Below are positions 23,601 through 32,400 of a stretch of DNA of 64,000 nucleotides, piece by piece. How positions within the stretch are numbered: position 1 is the first letter of the stretch; each line of letters begins with the position of its first letter. The stretch is from the NCBI GenBank assembly GCA_905160935.1, contig CAJHZI010000561.1, forward strand, positions 62,001 through 126,000, given 5' to 3'. The stretch comes from Enchytraeus crypticus (taxonomy: Eukaryota; Annelida; Clitellata; Enchytraeida; Enchytraeidae). The notes below the pieces were generated by a model. The model was not told the DNA's origin. It did no database searches and was given only the letters and a program-made list of their open reading frames with translations. A program made the translations under genes and the position numbers.

Positions 23601-26266
23601 TGATCGAATTGACTTCAGGATTTCATTTAGTTTTCCTTTCGTATATGTCCAAGCCGTACAGAGACGTCTAATGACTTCTTTATGGTGTTAACAAATAGTT
23701 AACAATTAAAAAGATAATTGTTCAAATTATCTTTTTAACAAATACAAAAACAAATAAAAGTAACATATAAAAGTAACAAATAAAATAATAGCGATACTTT
23801 TGTCCTTTTAAATGTTTTTGAAGGATTTTGAGTCATTTTAACCACATTTTGACATAAAAGTCAATTTTAACTTTATAGCTCTATTGCACAAATTATTGAC
23901 CATATTTTGACTTTATAGCTGGCAGCAGGGGTTAAAATTTTTTTACTGCATTTCTTCACGTTTAAAATCATCCTCATCAACATATTCCATTTTTAGTTTA
24001 TAGACTTTTTAACTGCTCCAGTTCTAAGAATATAGCACAGTATAAAAACATTCATATAACCACGTCACGCCACACAACAACAAAGCAATTCACAGATGTC
24101 AAAATAGACCACTTAAAGTTTAAATGCACTAATACTAACCCAGTTAATGAAGACAAATTTTGAGAGGTTGGTATTTGGATCGAGAACTTTGACGTAGGCA
24201 TACATAATCTTGCCACTGTTCAGCTCATCGACCAGCTCTGGAATTCCTCCATCTAACAACAGTCAATAACTCTAATAGTATTAACATATGTTTGTATGAC
24301 CTTACTTCTCTTCTGCATTTAATTCCAATCGGTGACTTGATCTGGAATGTTGTGTGAATAGACTTAACCTTGACGTCATTCTTGTATAAGGGAATGGACG
24401 TTAAACCTTCATCTTTTTTATATGTGAAACTCTGGCATTTAATAATAATTTAATTAGGTAGGATAAACACTCAATACTGTATCTATGTCCTGATTCTTTT
24501 CATTACATTGTACAAATATTTTGGACATACTAATGATTATGTATGTTAATAATAATAATAAATAACAAAGGTTTAACGTCCGTTTCCACATACAAGGATG
24601 ATTTCAGGGACGTCCCCATCACATATCACTACAAATCGATTCACCCCAACGATCTGAAAAAACATGTGCTGAAGAGAAAGTAAAAGATCCTAAATGGTGC
24701 TGGTCCGTGTTTGATTGTTTTACAATATAACAAAGCTACAAAATAAAACAATAGCAAAATAAAAGTAACTCTGCATATAACATAACCAATGATCAATAGG
24801 CAGGTGCTGAGTGGTTGCTAGAGGATTAGCTCTATACCTGACCAGACAATACGCAAAGTTATTTAAGTAAAATAAAGCAATCATGAGAAAACACAACAAA
24901 AAAGATTTTGAAAAATTTAAACATTTAGCTATTAAATAGATATAGTTCTGTTTTGATGTATCCTTGGCTACTAAGTTCAAAGAATATTAGCATTGCCATA
25001 TTTAAACTCTCAAACTTCTTTAATTCTTTATAACTAAAGATTTCAATTAGATCAAATAATGACTTAAATTTCAATAGAATCTTTAGGAAATTATTAAAAT
25101 TACTTTATTTTTATAGTATTTATAAATAATAATATTTACTACATTTATAACAGTGATAGCTTCAAAAAAAAGAATTAGTGAGAGCATCAAAAATAGGAAT
25201 TAGTGCATTTTTTTAGCAACCACTGTTTAATCCCAAACTTTCTAAAAACTATGTAAATGCAGTAAGATCAATAAATATAGTTTCTAGATCACGAAAAATT
25301 CCATTATTGAATAGTTTAGGATATAAATCTGTCCTACACTAATATTATATCTCAATAGAATACAAGAGCTCACCTCCTTTCTCTACAAACTTCAACACAT
25401 CTGTCTGTCCATCATACCCAAACAATGCCCTGAAATATTGAGCGATGCAAAGATAATATTAAACATGTACATGGAACAAATCATCATGTAATAGAAATGT
25501 TAATGTAATAGAATTTTTTACTATTGCAGAATTAAGTAGACTCTGCTATAGCTGCTAATTATGGTATTACCACAAAGAGCTCTGGCTCTTTTATGGTAGC
25601 ATCTTTCATATTGTTGCTTGTTTATCTAACTACATGCAAGTTCCTATTGCTTGTATAATCTGTGCTTTGAAGAACAAATACGATAAAGTTAATAATATGA
25701 TTTGAGCTAACATTATAAATAAAAAAATTATATTATTTTGAGACTTCTTCTTCGCATATGTCATTCAACCATTAGTTGGACATCACTTTATTGTTGAATG
25801 TGTTGTGAGCTGCTGTTGAAATGAGTACGGCTGAGATTCTTTAAAATTGCAGGGAAATTGCAGGTCGACTATAAAGTTCTAAAATTCTGTCAATAATATT
25901 CATGCTTGTGAAGTGAACACTTTCGGCTGAGCACATCCCGAGTTATTTACGTTGAACCTATGCTCACGTGTAGTGGGTGCGCATTGACTGACATAGGCTT
26001 TGAAACAAGGCCACTTATCTCCGAGGGCAACACTCTAAGCATTACCCCGTATTATGGGGAGATGATTAAAACTTATTCTTATTTATTAACTATCTGCCAA
26101 TTAAAATATTATTTTCAGGAGTAACAATAATTAAAATAAATGTAAAATCAACAGCAAGGACCTACAAAGAATGCACTTACCAGTTTACAGAATTGTTAGG
26201 ATCAGAGACTTCTTTATAAGCCTTCAACATACTGTCCTTATTGCGAGCAAGATCAACCGGCGCCAT
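4744..26266 (-). CDS. DBNL: Drebrin-like protein / mAbp1, complete, 15 coding exons
   Basis: Actin-binding adaptor linking F-actin to endocytosis and membrane trafficking (family knowledge). Coding exons, 5' to 3': 26266-26181, 25429-25374, 24252-24140, 20259-20185, 19229-19089, 17308-17231, 16384-16298, 15735-15622, 14649-14569, 13992-13918, 10359-10253, 9373-8892, 8476-8426, 5674-5582, 4883-4744. All introns are GT-AG and all phases close, giving 1779 nt and 592 residues. The start ATG at 26266-26264 is followed by [10 protein letters not shown], matching the family N-terminus. Order: ADF-H (about 1-135), charged helical region (about 158-302), proline-rich repeats (about 375-425), two acidic tyrosine motifs, C-terminal SH3 (about 538-592). 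Longer than the roughly 430-residue human protein because of the proline-rich and acidic part. Many introns hold retroelements but no exon is interrupted. First non-coding exon and promoter not located. Confidence 0.95.
5396..5520 (+). mobile_element. SINE-A copy (tRNA-derived)
   Basis: Pol III-like head: A-box-like TGGCGATGTCG near 5405 and B-box-like GGATTCAAATCC near 5450, followed by the family body GTCACTGACATCGC and the tail GAGGAAACTGACGTAA. Sits in the last DBNL intron. The same family recurs at 5943, 11038, 51479, 54610 and 57888. Confidence 0.75.
5943..6078 (+). mobile_element. SINE-A copy inside the satellite
   Basis: A-box-like TGGCGATGTCGG near 5956, B-box-like GTTCAAATCC near 6001, body GTTACTGACATCGC, end GGAAACTGACGTTAACATTA. 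It splits one satellite unit, so it is younger than the array. Confidence 0.8.
6395..7795 (-). mobile_element. 5'-truncated RTE/L1-type LINE, reverse transcriptase remnant
   Basis: Minus-strand frames give 7804-7529 ([20 protein letters not shown], the RT segment before the catalytic motif) and 6964-6542 ([40 protein letters not shown], a standard LINE C-terminus). Between them the frame is broken. The element is flanked by AT dinucleotides at both ends and sits inside a satellite unit. Its 3' end (AGTGCACTGCC, GGCAGGTCCATGGTACATA) is shared with SINE-F copies, so it may be their partner LINE. Clade assignment is tentative. Confidence 0.8.
8265..8355 (-). mobile_element. CR1-group LINE 3' end, short
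   Basis: An AATAAT-type tail followed by a diverged copy of the LINE 3' terminus (GTCCGTTTTC, GATGTCAGGGACGTC). Same terminus as the full LINE at 20293-22345, antisense. Confidence 0.6.
8426..10359 (-). CDS. DBNL: DBNL exons 11-13: linker, proline-rich repeats, tyrosine motifs
   Basis: Exons 10359-10253, 9373-8892 and 8476-8426 encode residues 303-515. Exon 11 has [11 protein letters not shown], the conserved segment after the helix. Exon 12 (482 bp, the largest) holds about five tandem copies of ARQPASPP(P)V at residues 379-420, then acidic EEELYDD (Tyr433) and EEDIYDD (Tyr453), which resemble kinase/SH2 tyrosine motifs of the family. The repeat is also tandem at DNA level (9115-9260), so length variation between alleles is plausible. 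The proline-rich repeats are candidate SH3 ligands; that is inference. Confidence 0.92.
9612..10100. repeat. 34-bp minisatellite, about 14 copies
   Basis: Exact 34-bp period in the DBNL intron between 10253 and 9373. Consensus parts are AGTAGTACTGTATCAATATA and ATAACGTAATAGTT. The last copies (9950-10080) form a diverged subtype (ACTATATCAGTGCAATAGTA) with the same period. It does not touch either exon. Confidence 0.9.
10395..10555 (+). mobile_element. SINE-E copy with GAT-rich tail
   Basis: Contains TTTAAACGAATGG, TATTCGTATCCCGACCCTAG, TTAAACTGGGATTCAAGTGA and a GATGATGACG tail. These are the 3' half and trinucleotide tail of a family seen more than ten times in the window. Confidence 0.7.
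10885..11030 (-). mobile_element. SINE-B copy
   Basis: Carries GATATCTATCATTTTTAATA, CCACATATGTTTAA and a terminal TTTTACTCTCAG, matching 34840-34985. Its plus-strand relatives end in TTTAC repeats. Confidence 0.6.
11038..11170 (+). mobile_element. SINE-A copy, diverged
   Basis: B-box-like GGTTTCAAATCC near 11089, then CCATCACTGACATGCTATCG and GGAAACTGACGTTAACC. Directly follows the SINE-B copy. Confidence 0.65.
11520..12030 (+). mobile_element. LINE reverse-transcriptase C-terminal fragment
   Basis: The frame from 11523 gives [35 protein letters not shown] and [11 protein letters not shown], the post-catalytic RT region of Jockey/CR1-type LINEs. After a stop the match continues in other frames with [19 protein letters not shown] and [15 protein letters not shown]. 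Frameshifted and dead. Confidence 0.75.
12485..12655 (+). mobile_element. CR1-group LINE 3' end, solo copy
   Basis: ATCACCGGACCGGC, CAGCACATGTTTTTCAGATC, GACGTCCATGACATCATCC, GTATGAGGAAACGACGTTAA and a TTATTATTA tail: the last about 165 bp of the LINE at 20293-22345, severely 5'-truncated. Confidence 0.75.
13485..13600 (-). mobile_element. RTE-like LINE 3' end fragment
   Basis: ATGCCATGGACCTG, CATAACGCCTCCACTC, CCTCTTCATGTCCACATA and GAGTGGATCTATAAATCATC match 6410-6500, the 3' end of the LINE in the satellite. Confidence 0.65.
13760..13870 (-). mobile_element. SINE-E copy
   Basis: Starts with a CATCATCATC tail, then CCCAGTTTAACTAGAGTTGG and TGTCCCATACCATATC. It is the longer (LINE-like) version of the SINE-E 3' end, also present at 15796 and 56625. 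Confidence 0.6.
13918..17308 (-). CDS. DBNL: DBNL exons 6-10: charged helical / coiled-coil region
   Basis: Exons 17308-17231, 16384-16298, 15735-15622, 14649-14569 and 13992-13918 encode residues 158-302. Exon 6 carries [15 protein letters not shown] and FWEQTQ, aligning with the conserved region after ADF-H. Exons 7-10 are nearly all Glu, Arg, Lys, Gln and Ala (for example [53 protein letters not shown]), as expected for a long helix. All five exons are multiples of three and start in phase 0, so they could be skipped or duplicated without a frameshift. Confidence 0.93.
14650..15621. other. DBNL intron; nothing recognised
   Basis: AT-rich intron between exons 8 and 9. I see no repeat family, reading frame or RNA gene in it. 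A CA-rich microsatellite with ACACAAATAC repeats lies just beyond, at 14516-14555, beside exon 9. Confidence 0.4.
15796..15960 (-). mobile_element. SINE-E / related LINE 3' end
   Basis: CATCATCATCATCATCTTCC tail, TTCGGGACACGATTAA, TGTCCCATATCGTATC and CAATCCCATATTTTTCAGAT, the same extended layout as 56625-56880. Confidence 0.6.
16915..17185. repeat. Dispersed repeat in DBNL intron 6
   Basis: Begins with ATAATAATAATAAGTATATT and contains GTCGCCTCTTACGAACACGT and CAGTTGACGGTACGTTC. The latter resembles the 3' part of SINE-F (TCTTACGTACACGC near 50568). Ends at an AT microsatellite (17190-17215). Family uncertain. Confidence 0.4.
17795..18020. mobile_element. Two CR1-group LINE 3' ends, tail to tail
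   Basis: 17795-17850 runs plus (GAGGAAAGGGATGTTAAACC, then ATT repeats). 17855-18020 runs minus (AATAACAATAAAGG, GATGATTTCAGGGACGTCCC, AAATCGATTCACCCC). They share the trinucleotide tail region, as if one inserted into the tail of the other. Confidence 0.7.
18030..18720 (-). mobile_element. LINE ORF2 C-terminal fragment
   Basis: Minus-strand frame 18498-18265 reads [20 protein letters not shown] and [20 protein letters not shown], with [16 protein letters not shown] upstream: the usual LINE C-terminal layout. The 3' tail carries ATTTATTTAGATCACTAAAA and AGGGTCATT. A solo copy of that tail lies at 46680-46745. Clade uncertain. Confidence 0.7.
19089..26266 (-). CDS. DBNL: DBNL exons 1-5: ADF-H (cofilin-like) actin-binding domain
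   Basis: Exons 26266-26181, 25429-25374, 24252-24140, 20259-20185 and 19229-19089 encode residues 1-157. Visible family landmarks are the W-A-L-F step across exons 1/2, the [19 protein letters not shown] segment in exon 3, KFVFINW ending exon 3, [17 protein letters not shown] in exon 4, and [19 protein letters not shown] with [10 protein letters not shown] in exon 5. This is the ADF-H fold that binds F-actin. Introns 2 to 4 are long (1-4 kb); the third holds a full CR1-group LINE that starts only about 33 bp upstream of the exon 4 acceptor. Confidence 0.95.
19238..19440. repeat. 21-bp minisatellite next to DBNL exon 5 acceptor
   Basis: About nine copies of GTCAGGAGCATCCACACAATA, exact 21-bp period, starting about 10 bp upstream of the exon 5 acceptor (exon begins 19229 on minus). 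The two overlapping open frames here are products of the 7-codon period, not genes. Confidence 0.92.
19441..20184. other. DBNL intron 4 remainder; no gene
   Basis: Holds text such as CCAAGTACTTCCAAGTCTTC and CTTCTTTCCCCAAGTATTTC that looks like antisense of a degraded LINE coding region, but no usable frame survives. Nothing else recognised. Confidence 0.35.
20293..22345 (+). mobile_element. CR1/L2/Rex1-group LINE copy A, chimeric 5' end, dead
   Basis: RT domain in three frames. 20436-20813 reads [15 protein letters not shown] to [14 protein letters not shown]. 20995-21273 reads [20 protein letters not shown] and [10 protein letters not shown]. 21242-22180 reads [35 protein letters not shown] and [20 protein letters not shown]. 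The FYADD catalytic motif is intact, but an extra A near 20787 and a 4-bp CATT duplication near 21236-21243 break the frame. The 3' end has ATCACCGGACTGGC, GACGTCCCTGACATCACC and TTAAACCTTTA. The first about 200 bp are not from this LINE (compare copy B). Lies antisense in a DBNL intron. Confidence 0.9.
22378..22394 (+). repeat. 17-G homopolymer
   Basis: An uninterrupted run of 17 G in otherwise AT-rich DNA just after the LINE, following GTGCAGATCTA. Homopolymer length may be a sequencing estimate. Confidence 0.85.
22395..24139. other. DBNL intron 3 remainder; diverged tandem duplication
   Basis: Mostly unassigned AT-rich sequence. 23205-23285 and 23345-23440 are diverged copies of one about 90-bp block (shared CTAAACTCA, AAGTTATAAC and AATTATTA with ATAACTA context). 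A short CTCTCTCTCTTCAGTGCACT at 22640-22665 resembles the end of SINE-F. No gene. Confidence 0.45.
24290..24420 (+). mobile_element. CR1-group LINE 3' end, diverged
   Basis: CGGTGACTTGATCTGGAATG, GACGTCATTCTTGTATAAGG and GAATGGACGTTAAACCTTCA: the LINE 3' terminus, plus strand. Confidence 0.6.
24545..24710 (-). mobile_element. CR1-group LINE 3' end, solo
   Basis: AATAATAATAAATAAC tail, GGTTTAACGTCCGTTTCC, GATTTCAGGGACGTCCCC, ACAAATCGATTCACCCC and AAACATGTGCTGAAGAG. Confidence 0.75.
25783..26062 (-). mobile_element. SINE-C copy (tRNA-derived)
   Basis: Matches 37425-37682 throughout (GCTGTTGAAATGAGTACGG, AATATTCATGCTTGTGAAGT, ATGCTCACGTGTAGTGGG). In the other copy the right end reads, on minus, as a tRNA-like head with GGCGTAACGGTTTGAGTGC and GGGTTCACAACCC. 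It lies in DBNL intron 1, about 120 bp from exon 1. Confidence 0.65.
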
Positions 26267-28234
26267 GATGAGATATCACACGCCAAAGTGGTGAATTATC
26301 TTCCAAAATATTTACTATTAAGATCTCGCTAAATTAAGAGCACCTAAAAATATACCAATGAGCAAGAGCTTGTTTAATTAGAGTCAATGCAATATATCAA
26401 GAAAGTAATAAGTGCTAATATATAAAAGCTTACCAAGTCAACTTGAAAAGGTACAAGTTTAAGAAAACCAACAAACACAGCTGCTGAATATAAGCAGAAG
26501 CCACAGCTAGAGCCATAATTAACAAAAAGTGCAATCTTAGATATACATGTATATTTAAAATTCTTTGGTTTTCTTCTAAAAAATATAGTTTAAAGAGGCC
26601 AAAACCTTAGACTTTGTACTTTTATCAACATTTTGCTGAATTGAACCTTGTAGTGAACACTATAGCAGTTAATAGTGGGCATGAGTTAAAATCTGTCAAA
26701 AAATGGGAAATTAAGTACAAGGCTAAGATGTTCTGGGATGCTCTATGTTATTAAGCCATGACAAAATAGAAGATCAACATCCATTTGATTTCAAAATTGC
26801 CATTTTTCAGTTTGAGTTTGCATATTTTCGCTGAGATATCCCACGACATTACCACTGACTGAAAAGGTGGACCTATGCTAAATGTTCTTTGCAATTCTCA
26901 CATAAATTCTATCACAGTCTGATAGGAAGATCTCCCTATCATGAAATGATTATCGCAAGCATGTCATGAAATAAAATCGGAGTGGAAGTAGGGTTAAGAA
27001 TAATTTGGAGTAAATTCAATTGACAAATCTAGGATGTGAGAGGGAGTTAGAGGTTAATAGCCTCATTCGTCACGAAAAGATAATTCAAGATCAACCAAGA
27101 TACAAATAAATGATCAGTAGTAAGAGCGAAATATGCTCTATCTAGCTATTATTCGTTCACAGCACTTACCCAACATATGAATTTGGTCTACATTTCGTAT
27201 ATGGCCTATTTTTATTTTCAAAATTAATTTCCAAGAACGTGACATTAATTTAGGATATACGAGGCATTTGCCATATATCTAACAGACTTAAAGCAGTGGC
27301 TTAGAAGACAATAACTATATTATATTGCTTCTTGAGCATTTAATGTAAGCAAATATACTTCAGTACATTATTATGCGCTTCAAACAGCATCCGGATGAAC
27401 GCCGCCTACTTCCTTATAGCCGACTCAATCTTAATGGCCTCAATTTTAATTACTTTTGGTTTTATATAAATGCAGAATATATTTTCATGCCGCTGTCTGT
27501 ATAGAAAAGTTAATATAAATTTATATAACTTTATCAACACCTGGAGTGAATTTCTATTTCGAAAACTTTAAATATTATTTATTTGCAACCAATGAATAAT
27601 TGTCACAAAATAGTAAACATACCTGTAAGCATGAAATAAGAACAGTGTTTTGATGCCCATAGCGTTACCATTTATATTCCATACTTTAAAACTTACTTTG
27701 TAGAGCAGTACATTCAGCTATTTCGAATTTGTTTTAAGTGCATTGAATTGAATTTTTAAAAATTTAGGTGGTTGTGATTACTTAATACACTTACAGCTTC
27801 AGTCAAGGTTGTGATTCGTACACTAACACCTCATGCTTTTCTGAAACCAAAGTGATCATGCAGATGCGTATAAAATGCATCCACTTGCAATAACACATGT
27901 GACTTCCTTGCTTTAATCAGATCAAATTTATCTGCCACAGAAATATTAGCTTAGTGGACTGGCCCTACACAATCCCAAAGGAAGAAAGGCATTCAAATTT
28001 TTTCGTCATTTTCTCAAAAATTATTTTCATGTCAAGTTTTGTAAGTTGTGCAAATTCGTAATGTACTGATATAAAATATTAAATTTATAGTAATTAAATT
28101 TATAGTAACCGTCACTGTCACAGTAATTATTTAAAGGGACACGACGTTTTACAGTGTTGCTTTCATTTATTGCAACACTGCGTATCAACACTAGTGGTGC
28201 TTTATATACGTACCGTAGTGTATTGCCGAAAAAG

Positions 28235-28520
28235 TATAATTATAATGAAAATATAATTATGAATTTATCTCTCTGGTGTTCTGCCTAGTATCCTGTCAAA
28301 CTTACATGTTCCTATTCACAATCTGCTCTCTCGCTCCATAGATAGCACTCCATCGATCAACAAGCTCACAAAAAGCGATGCCAAATCAAATCAAATATAG
28401 TGTATAACTTGGGAATAATGGCTTCTGAGCTTGTTAATGGCTTGTTCAGTTCTAGCTTAGTCGCCACTTACGAGTTACGACTCATTCAGTTTACAGTTAG
28501 TCTATTCTTTAATGCAAATA
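28235..28520 (+). mobile_element. SINE-F copy, partial
   Basis: GTTCCTATTCACAATCTGCT, CTCGCTCCATAGATAGCACT, CATCGATCAACAAGCTCACA and GGCTTCTGAGCTTGTTA: same family as 38735-39045 and 50265-50670. Confidence 0.6.
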
Positions 28521-29019
28521 ATTTACACATTTTGATATACAAATCATTTTACATTTCCTAACAGACCAGAAACGTATTAGTCACAGCAACTATTTCTATA
28601 AACGTTTGCTCGATTTATTAATAATTGAAATAGACTATACGAAGTATTACAAATAGCCTATCGATTGTAACTGGACGAATATGGGCTAAGGGCTAATCGT
28701 AACGGTTAGAAATACTTAGGCCTTGCTTCAAATTCTATCAAAATCTACCAGAAAATTAATCCGCTATCAATACAGTCTATATATCTTAACAACTGCGCAT
28801 CTTAGAAATTTCTAAATTGACAGGCCCGCCACAAGTAGAAGAGTATATAGCTGCCTGACAGGAGGAAAGTTTCCTCAAAGAGACGCTTGTGTTTCGCCAG
28901 AGGTTTAAATTTTGACCCGCTTGCCTTGGATCTTGGACTCGCACTATTTTGATCTTTCTCTTGTGGTCTTTGTGCACTCAGTCGTCATCGTGTGGTGTTT
29001 TGGCGCCTGTTTGTGCAAA

Positions 29020-29090
29020 ATCTGCAAGAGACGTCCCTGACATTGCCTTATGGCAAGGAATCGGACGTTAAATTCTTATTGATTGAATGA
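29020..29090 (+). mobile_element. LINE 3' end, ATTG-tailed subtype
   Basis: GAGACGTCCCTGACATTGCC, TTATGGCAAGGAATCGGACG, TTAAATTC and ATTGATTGA. Same terminus logic as the CR1-group LINE, but with a tetranucleotide tail instead of TTA repeats. Confidence 0.65.
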
Positions 29091-29370
29091 TGGTGAAACA
29101 CAAAGGACGATGAGATGACGAATTGTATAGATTAGTTCATATTAGTAGAGTTCAGATTAGGCTACTTTTCCTTTCCTATTCAGCGCTCGCTAAGCCTCTG
29201 AGATGCTCAGAATATACTGAAGCCACTAGAAAAGTTTAGTTCTTCAAATATTTTGCACTGTATATAATATTCAACTGTAGTTAAATTCAGAGTCCAGATG
29301 AAATGCTTTGACGACAGGGATTCAAAGGTAACGAGGTGCCACGACAGCAGTCCTTAAATATTCACGTGTA

Positions 29371-29475
29371 TCTAATCCTCCAGAGTATCATCCTAGGATC
29401 ATCCCGACTCATGTTAAACTGGGATTCAAGAGATGAAGAAGAAGAAGACGATGATGATGATCTAATCCTCCAGAG
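29371..29475 (+). mobile_element. SINE-E insertion at MTR stop codon, with 15-bp target duplication
   Basis: TCTAATCCTCCAGAG occurs at 29371-29385 and 29461-29475. Between them lie TCATGTTAAACTGGGATTCA and a GATGATGATGA tail, the SINE-E 3' end. The duplicated target includes the last codons and TAG of MTR (stop at 29464-29462), so the element inserted right after the coding sequence and now forms the start of the 3' untranslated region. Confidence 0.85.
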
Positions 29476-32400
29476 GATCATAGGCAAGGACTGAAGTCAA
29501 CCATCTTTCCATCACCTCCACTGAACAGCCCTTCCGTGAGGCGTAGTCTGACACCTGAAATATATTAGCAACAAATTCTTCCGGTTAACGAACAATCCAT
29601 CAATCAATCAATATTGATTGATTGATGGATTGTTCAATTTAACGTCCGGTTCCTCGCCATAAGGCAATGTCAGGGAAGTCCCTGACATTGTCTTATCTGA
29701 CTCTTGGTTTTCGCAATTCTCAATTCGGAATTGTTGGTTTCCTCAAACTCGCAATTCTCCACATAACATACATAACAAAAGCTTCATGTTAACTCTCGAA
29801 ATGTTGAAATGCTCATGTGAATTGCCTGGAATACAATTAAAAAAATTATATTCCAAGTTATACTGGTTAGAGGGACATAAGTCAAAATATCAGAGAAGTA
29901 TAAAAACCTGGGAAGCACAAAACTGTTATGTTATTGGCAGCGCTTTTATATTCCAAATCTGTTATTTAAAGGGGTTTAAGAGTATAAATAAAAAAATGCA
30001 GTATATACAAATGATCAACCTGATCTTGAGTTAATTTTCCAGTGGAGAAATATACAGCTTTAGGGTGAGCGAGATAGAGACCACTGACAGAAGCCGCAGG
30101 GTCCATTGCAAGCGATTCAGTGAGATGGATATCAACTAAGTCAGGTTTCAGAATCTTCCACATCGTTTCCTTCTCAGTGTGATCTGGCTGACTGGGATAA
30201 CCCGGAGCAGGTCTTATACCCTGATCAATCAATCAACCAATCAGCCAGTCAATCAATCAATCAATCAGTCAATCAATCTATAAGTCATTTAAGCAATCAA
30301 TCGATCTGTTGGTGGGTCAAGCCATTAATCTCACCATCAAACAAACCACCAGTCAATCAATCAGTTAATCCGTCAATCAATATATTTGTCAATCAAACAA
30401 CCAAACGAACAATAAATCAATTAATTCATCAAGAAATCAAATAATTAATTATATTCGAATTAATAAAAAATAGAATATCAACAATATTAAGCAATCAATA
30501 AAGCAATCAATAAATCAATCAATAAAGCCATCAATAAATCAATCAATAAAGCAATCAATAAATCAATCAATATAGCAATCAATAAATCAATCAATAAAGC
30601 AATCAATAAATCAATCAATAACGCAATCAATAAATCAATCAATAAAGCAATCAATAAATCAATCAATAAAGCAATCAATAAATCAAGAAATTTAGTCAGT
30701 TAGACGAAGTTTAGACTTCATTTTATTGTAGTTCTACGTTCCTGAAATCGTTGTCTTATACGAGACGGACGTTAAACATTAATGACGTTGTTTGCACTGT
30801 TAACATACCGTATATTTGATTTGATGAAGCTGCTTCGAGTCCAGCACCTCGCCCGTGCTATAGGCCCAGTACTCCTTGCGAACTCTCTCGTGCATTTCTT
30901 CAGCAAAAGCCTTAACAGAAAAACCAAAAACATTGATATTGATGATATCGATATCATCGATATCATCAATATCCCCGTAAAAATCACTGGTTTCTTTCTT
31001 TCGGACCACAGAACGTTATCGTGTAAGATATCATCTTAAGTTGTCTACTCCCAATCCTGTTTTAATAAATCAATAAGAAAATTAACTTCTATAAAACCGA
31101 TCATTTTTCTTCCGATATTCTTTCGTCTTCTCTCTTTTGTAATCCAGAATCCTCTGTCTCTAGCTTCTGTCTATAATTAGAATGTTTTGTCACATCTCTT
31201 CTAAACAAGCACGCTCCTCCCAGACAAATCATCTGTCGTTCACGACAAACTAAGCCTTTTAATTACTCCAGAAATTCTTAAGCAATCTAGATATATAGCA
31301 AATTTAATCCGCAATTTAATTATTTACGTTTTGGCTGATAGATGAAGATAACTCTAGTTACATTGCCCTACATATACAAATGTAATAGAGATTAAACTCT
31401 ATGACAGCTTCCTTAGACGAATGGTAAGAAGTCAGAGATTAAATGCACTTTGAGAAGTATGCTAATTATGCGCGCACGTCATTTGAATTGTACCACTAAC
31501 CTTCCTATACAACAGTTAAACACGTAGAGTAAATAATTAAGCAATGTGAAAAGCAACAATTCCAATGATATAATGACCAGCACTAACTAAATTACCTCTG
31601 CTAGACGATCAGCCAGCGCTTTTACCATTATGATGCTATAATCATCAAACTTGGCTGCATATCTAAAAATATACAGCAAGAAAAAAACTTCAAAATGTTG
31701 GATTTAAAAAAATAGGTAGAACATATAAACTCCTTATAAATAACCGCTAATTTTCTTCATTAAAAGAAGACACACACAAAAGGAACATGTTCTAAAAAGT
31801 ATTGTAAAGCATAATATTAGTAAAATTGTTACTTAAATTGAACAGCCGATTAAAATTAAGATATTGAAACTAATATCAAAATGTAAACCCGAATAAGTTA
31901 ACTATCTCTTTCTCCTATGGCAATTAAATATATCAAATGTCTCGTTTGAAAGCCAAGACACCGTTGCTTAGAACTTTGTCATAATAATGGAATTGAGACT
32001 CAAAAATAAAAATGAATTTATTCCATTTCATGTACTGCATTTGATACAAGATTACGCCAAAGTTAAAGAACATTTTAAAATCCACATGAAACAAGCAAAT
32101 ACTTTACTAAAAATTAAAATTATAAAATTTTAAAATATACGATATTATAAATTTAAAATTTATACCATTCTCTTATACCACTTAATCATCATAATTATCG
32201 TTATCATCTTCCCTTGAATCCAAATTTAACTAGTTTAACTTTTATATATACTATTTAATAATAAACAAATATTATTAACAGGTCTATTAATTTGCATTTC
32301 TAATGTTCAAATAAGTTAGCGTAAACCGCGTTTATGATTAAAGTACGGAAAACTAACTAATACAGAATAGAAACATCAACATATGGTAAATACCATCACT

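Larger units (their letters stand above)
26267..29461. other. Intergenic: DBNL upstream, MTR downstream
   Basis: Should hold the DBNL promoter and 5' untranslated region and the MTR 3' untranslated region. I found no convincing core promoter or CpG-rich block. Recognisable contents are a SINE-F copy (28235-28520), a LINE 3' end with ATTGATTGA tail (29020-29090) and a SINE-E piece abutting the MTR stop codon (29386-29460). The rest is unassigned AT-rich sequence. Confidence 0.5.

Noticed and set aside
30487-30678. 63-residue frame of LLIALLIDL repeats on minus
   Set aside because: Pure product of the 24-bp period in the CAAT array; no start context, no neighbours, lies in an MTR intron.
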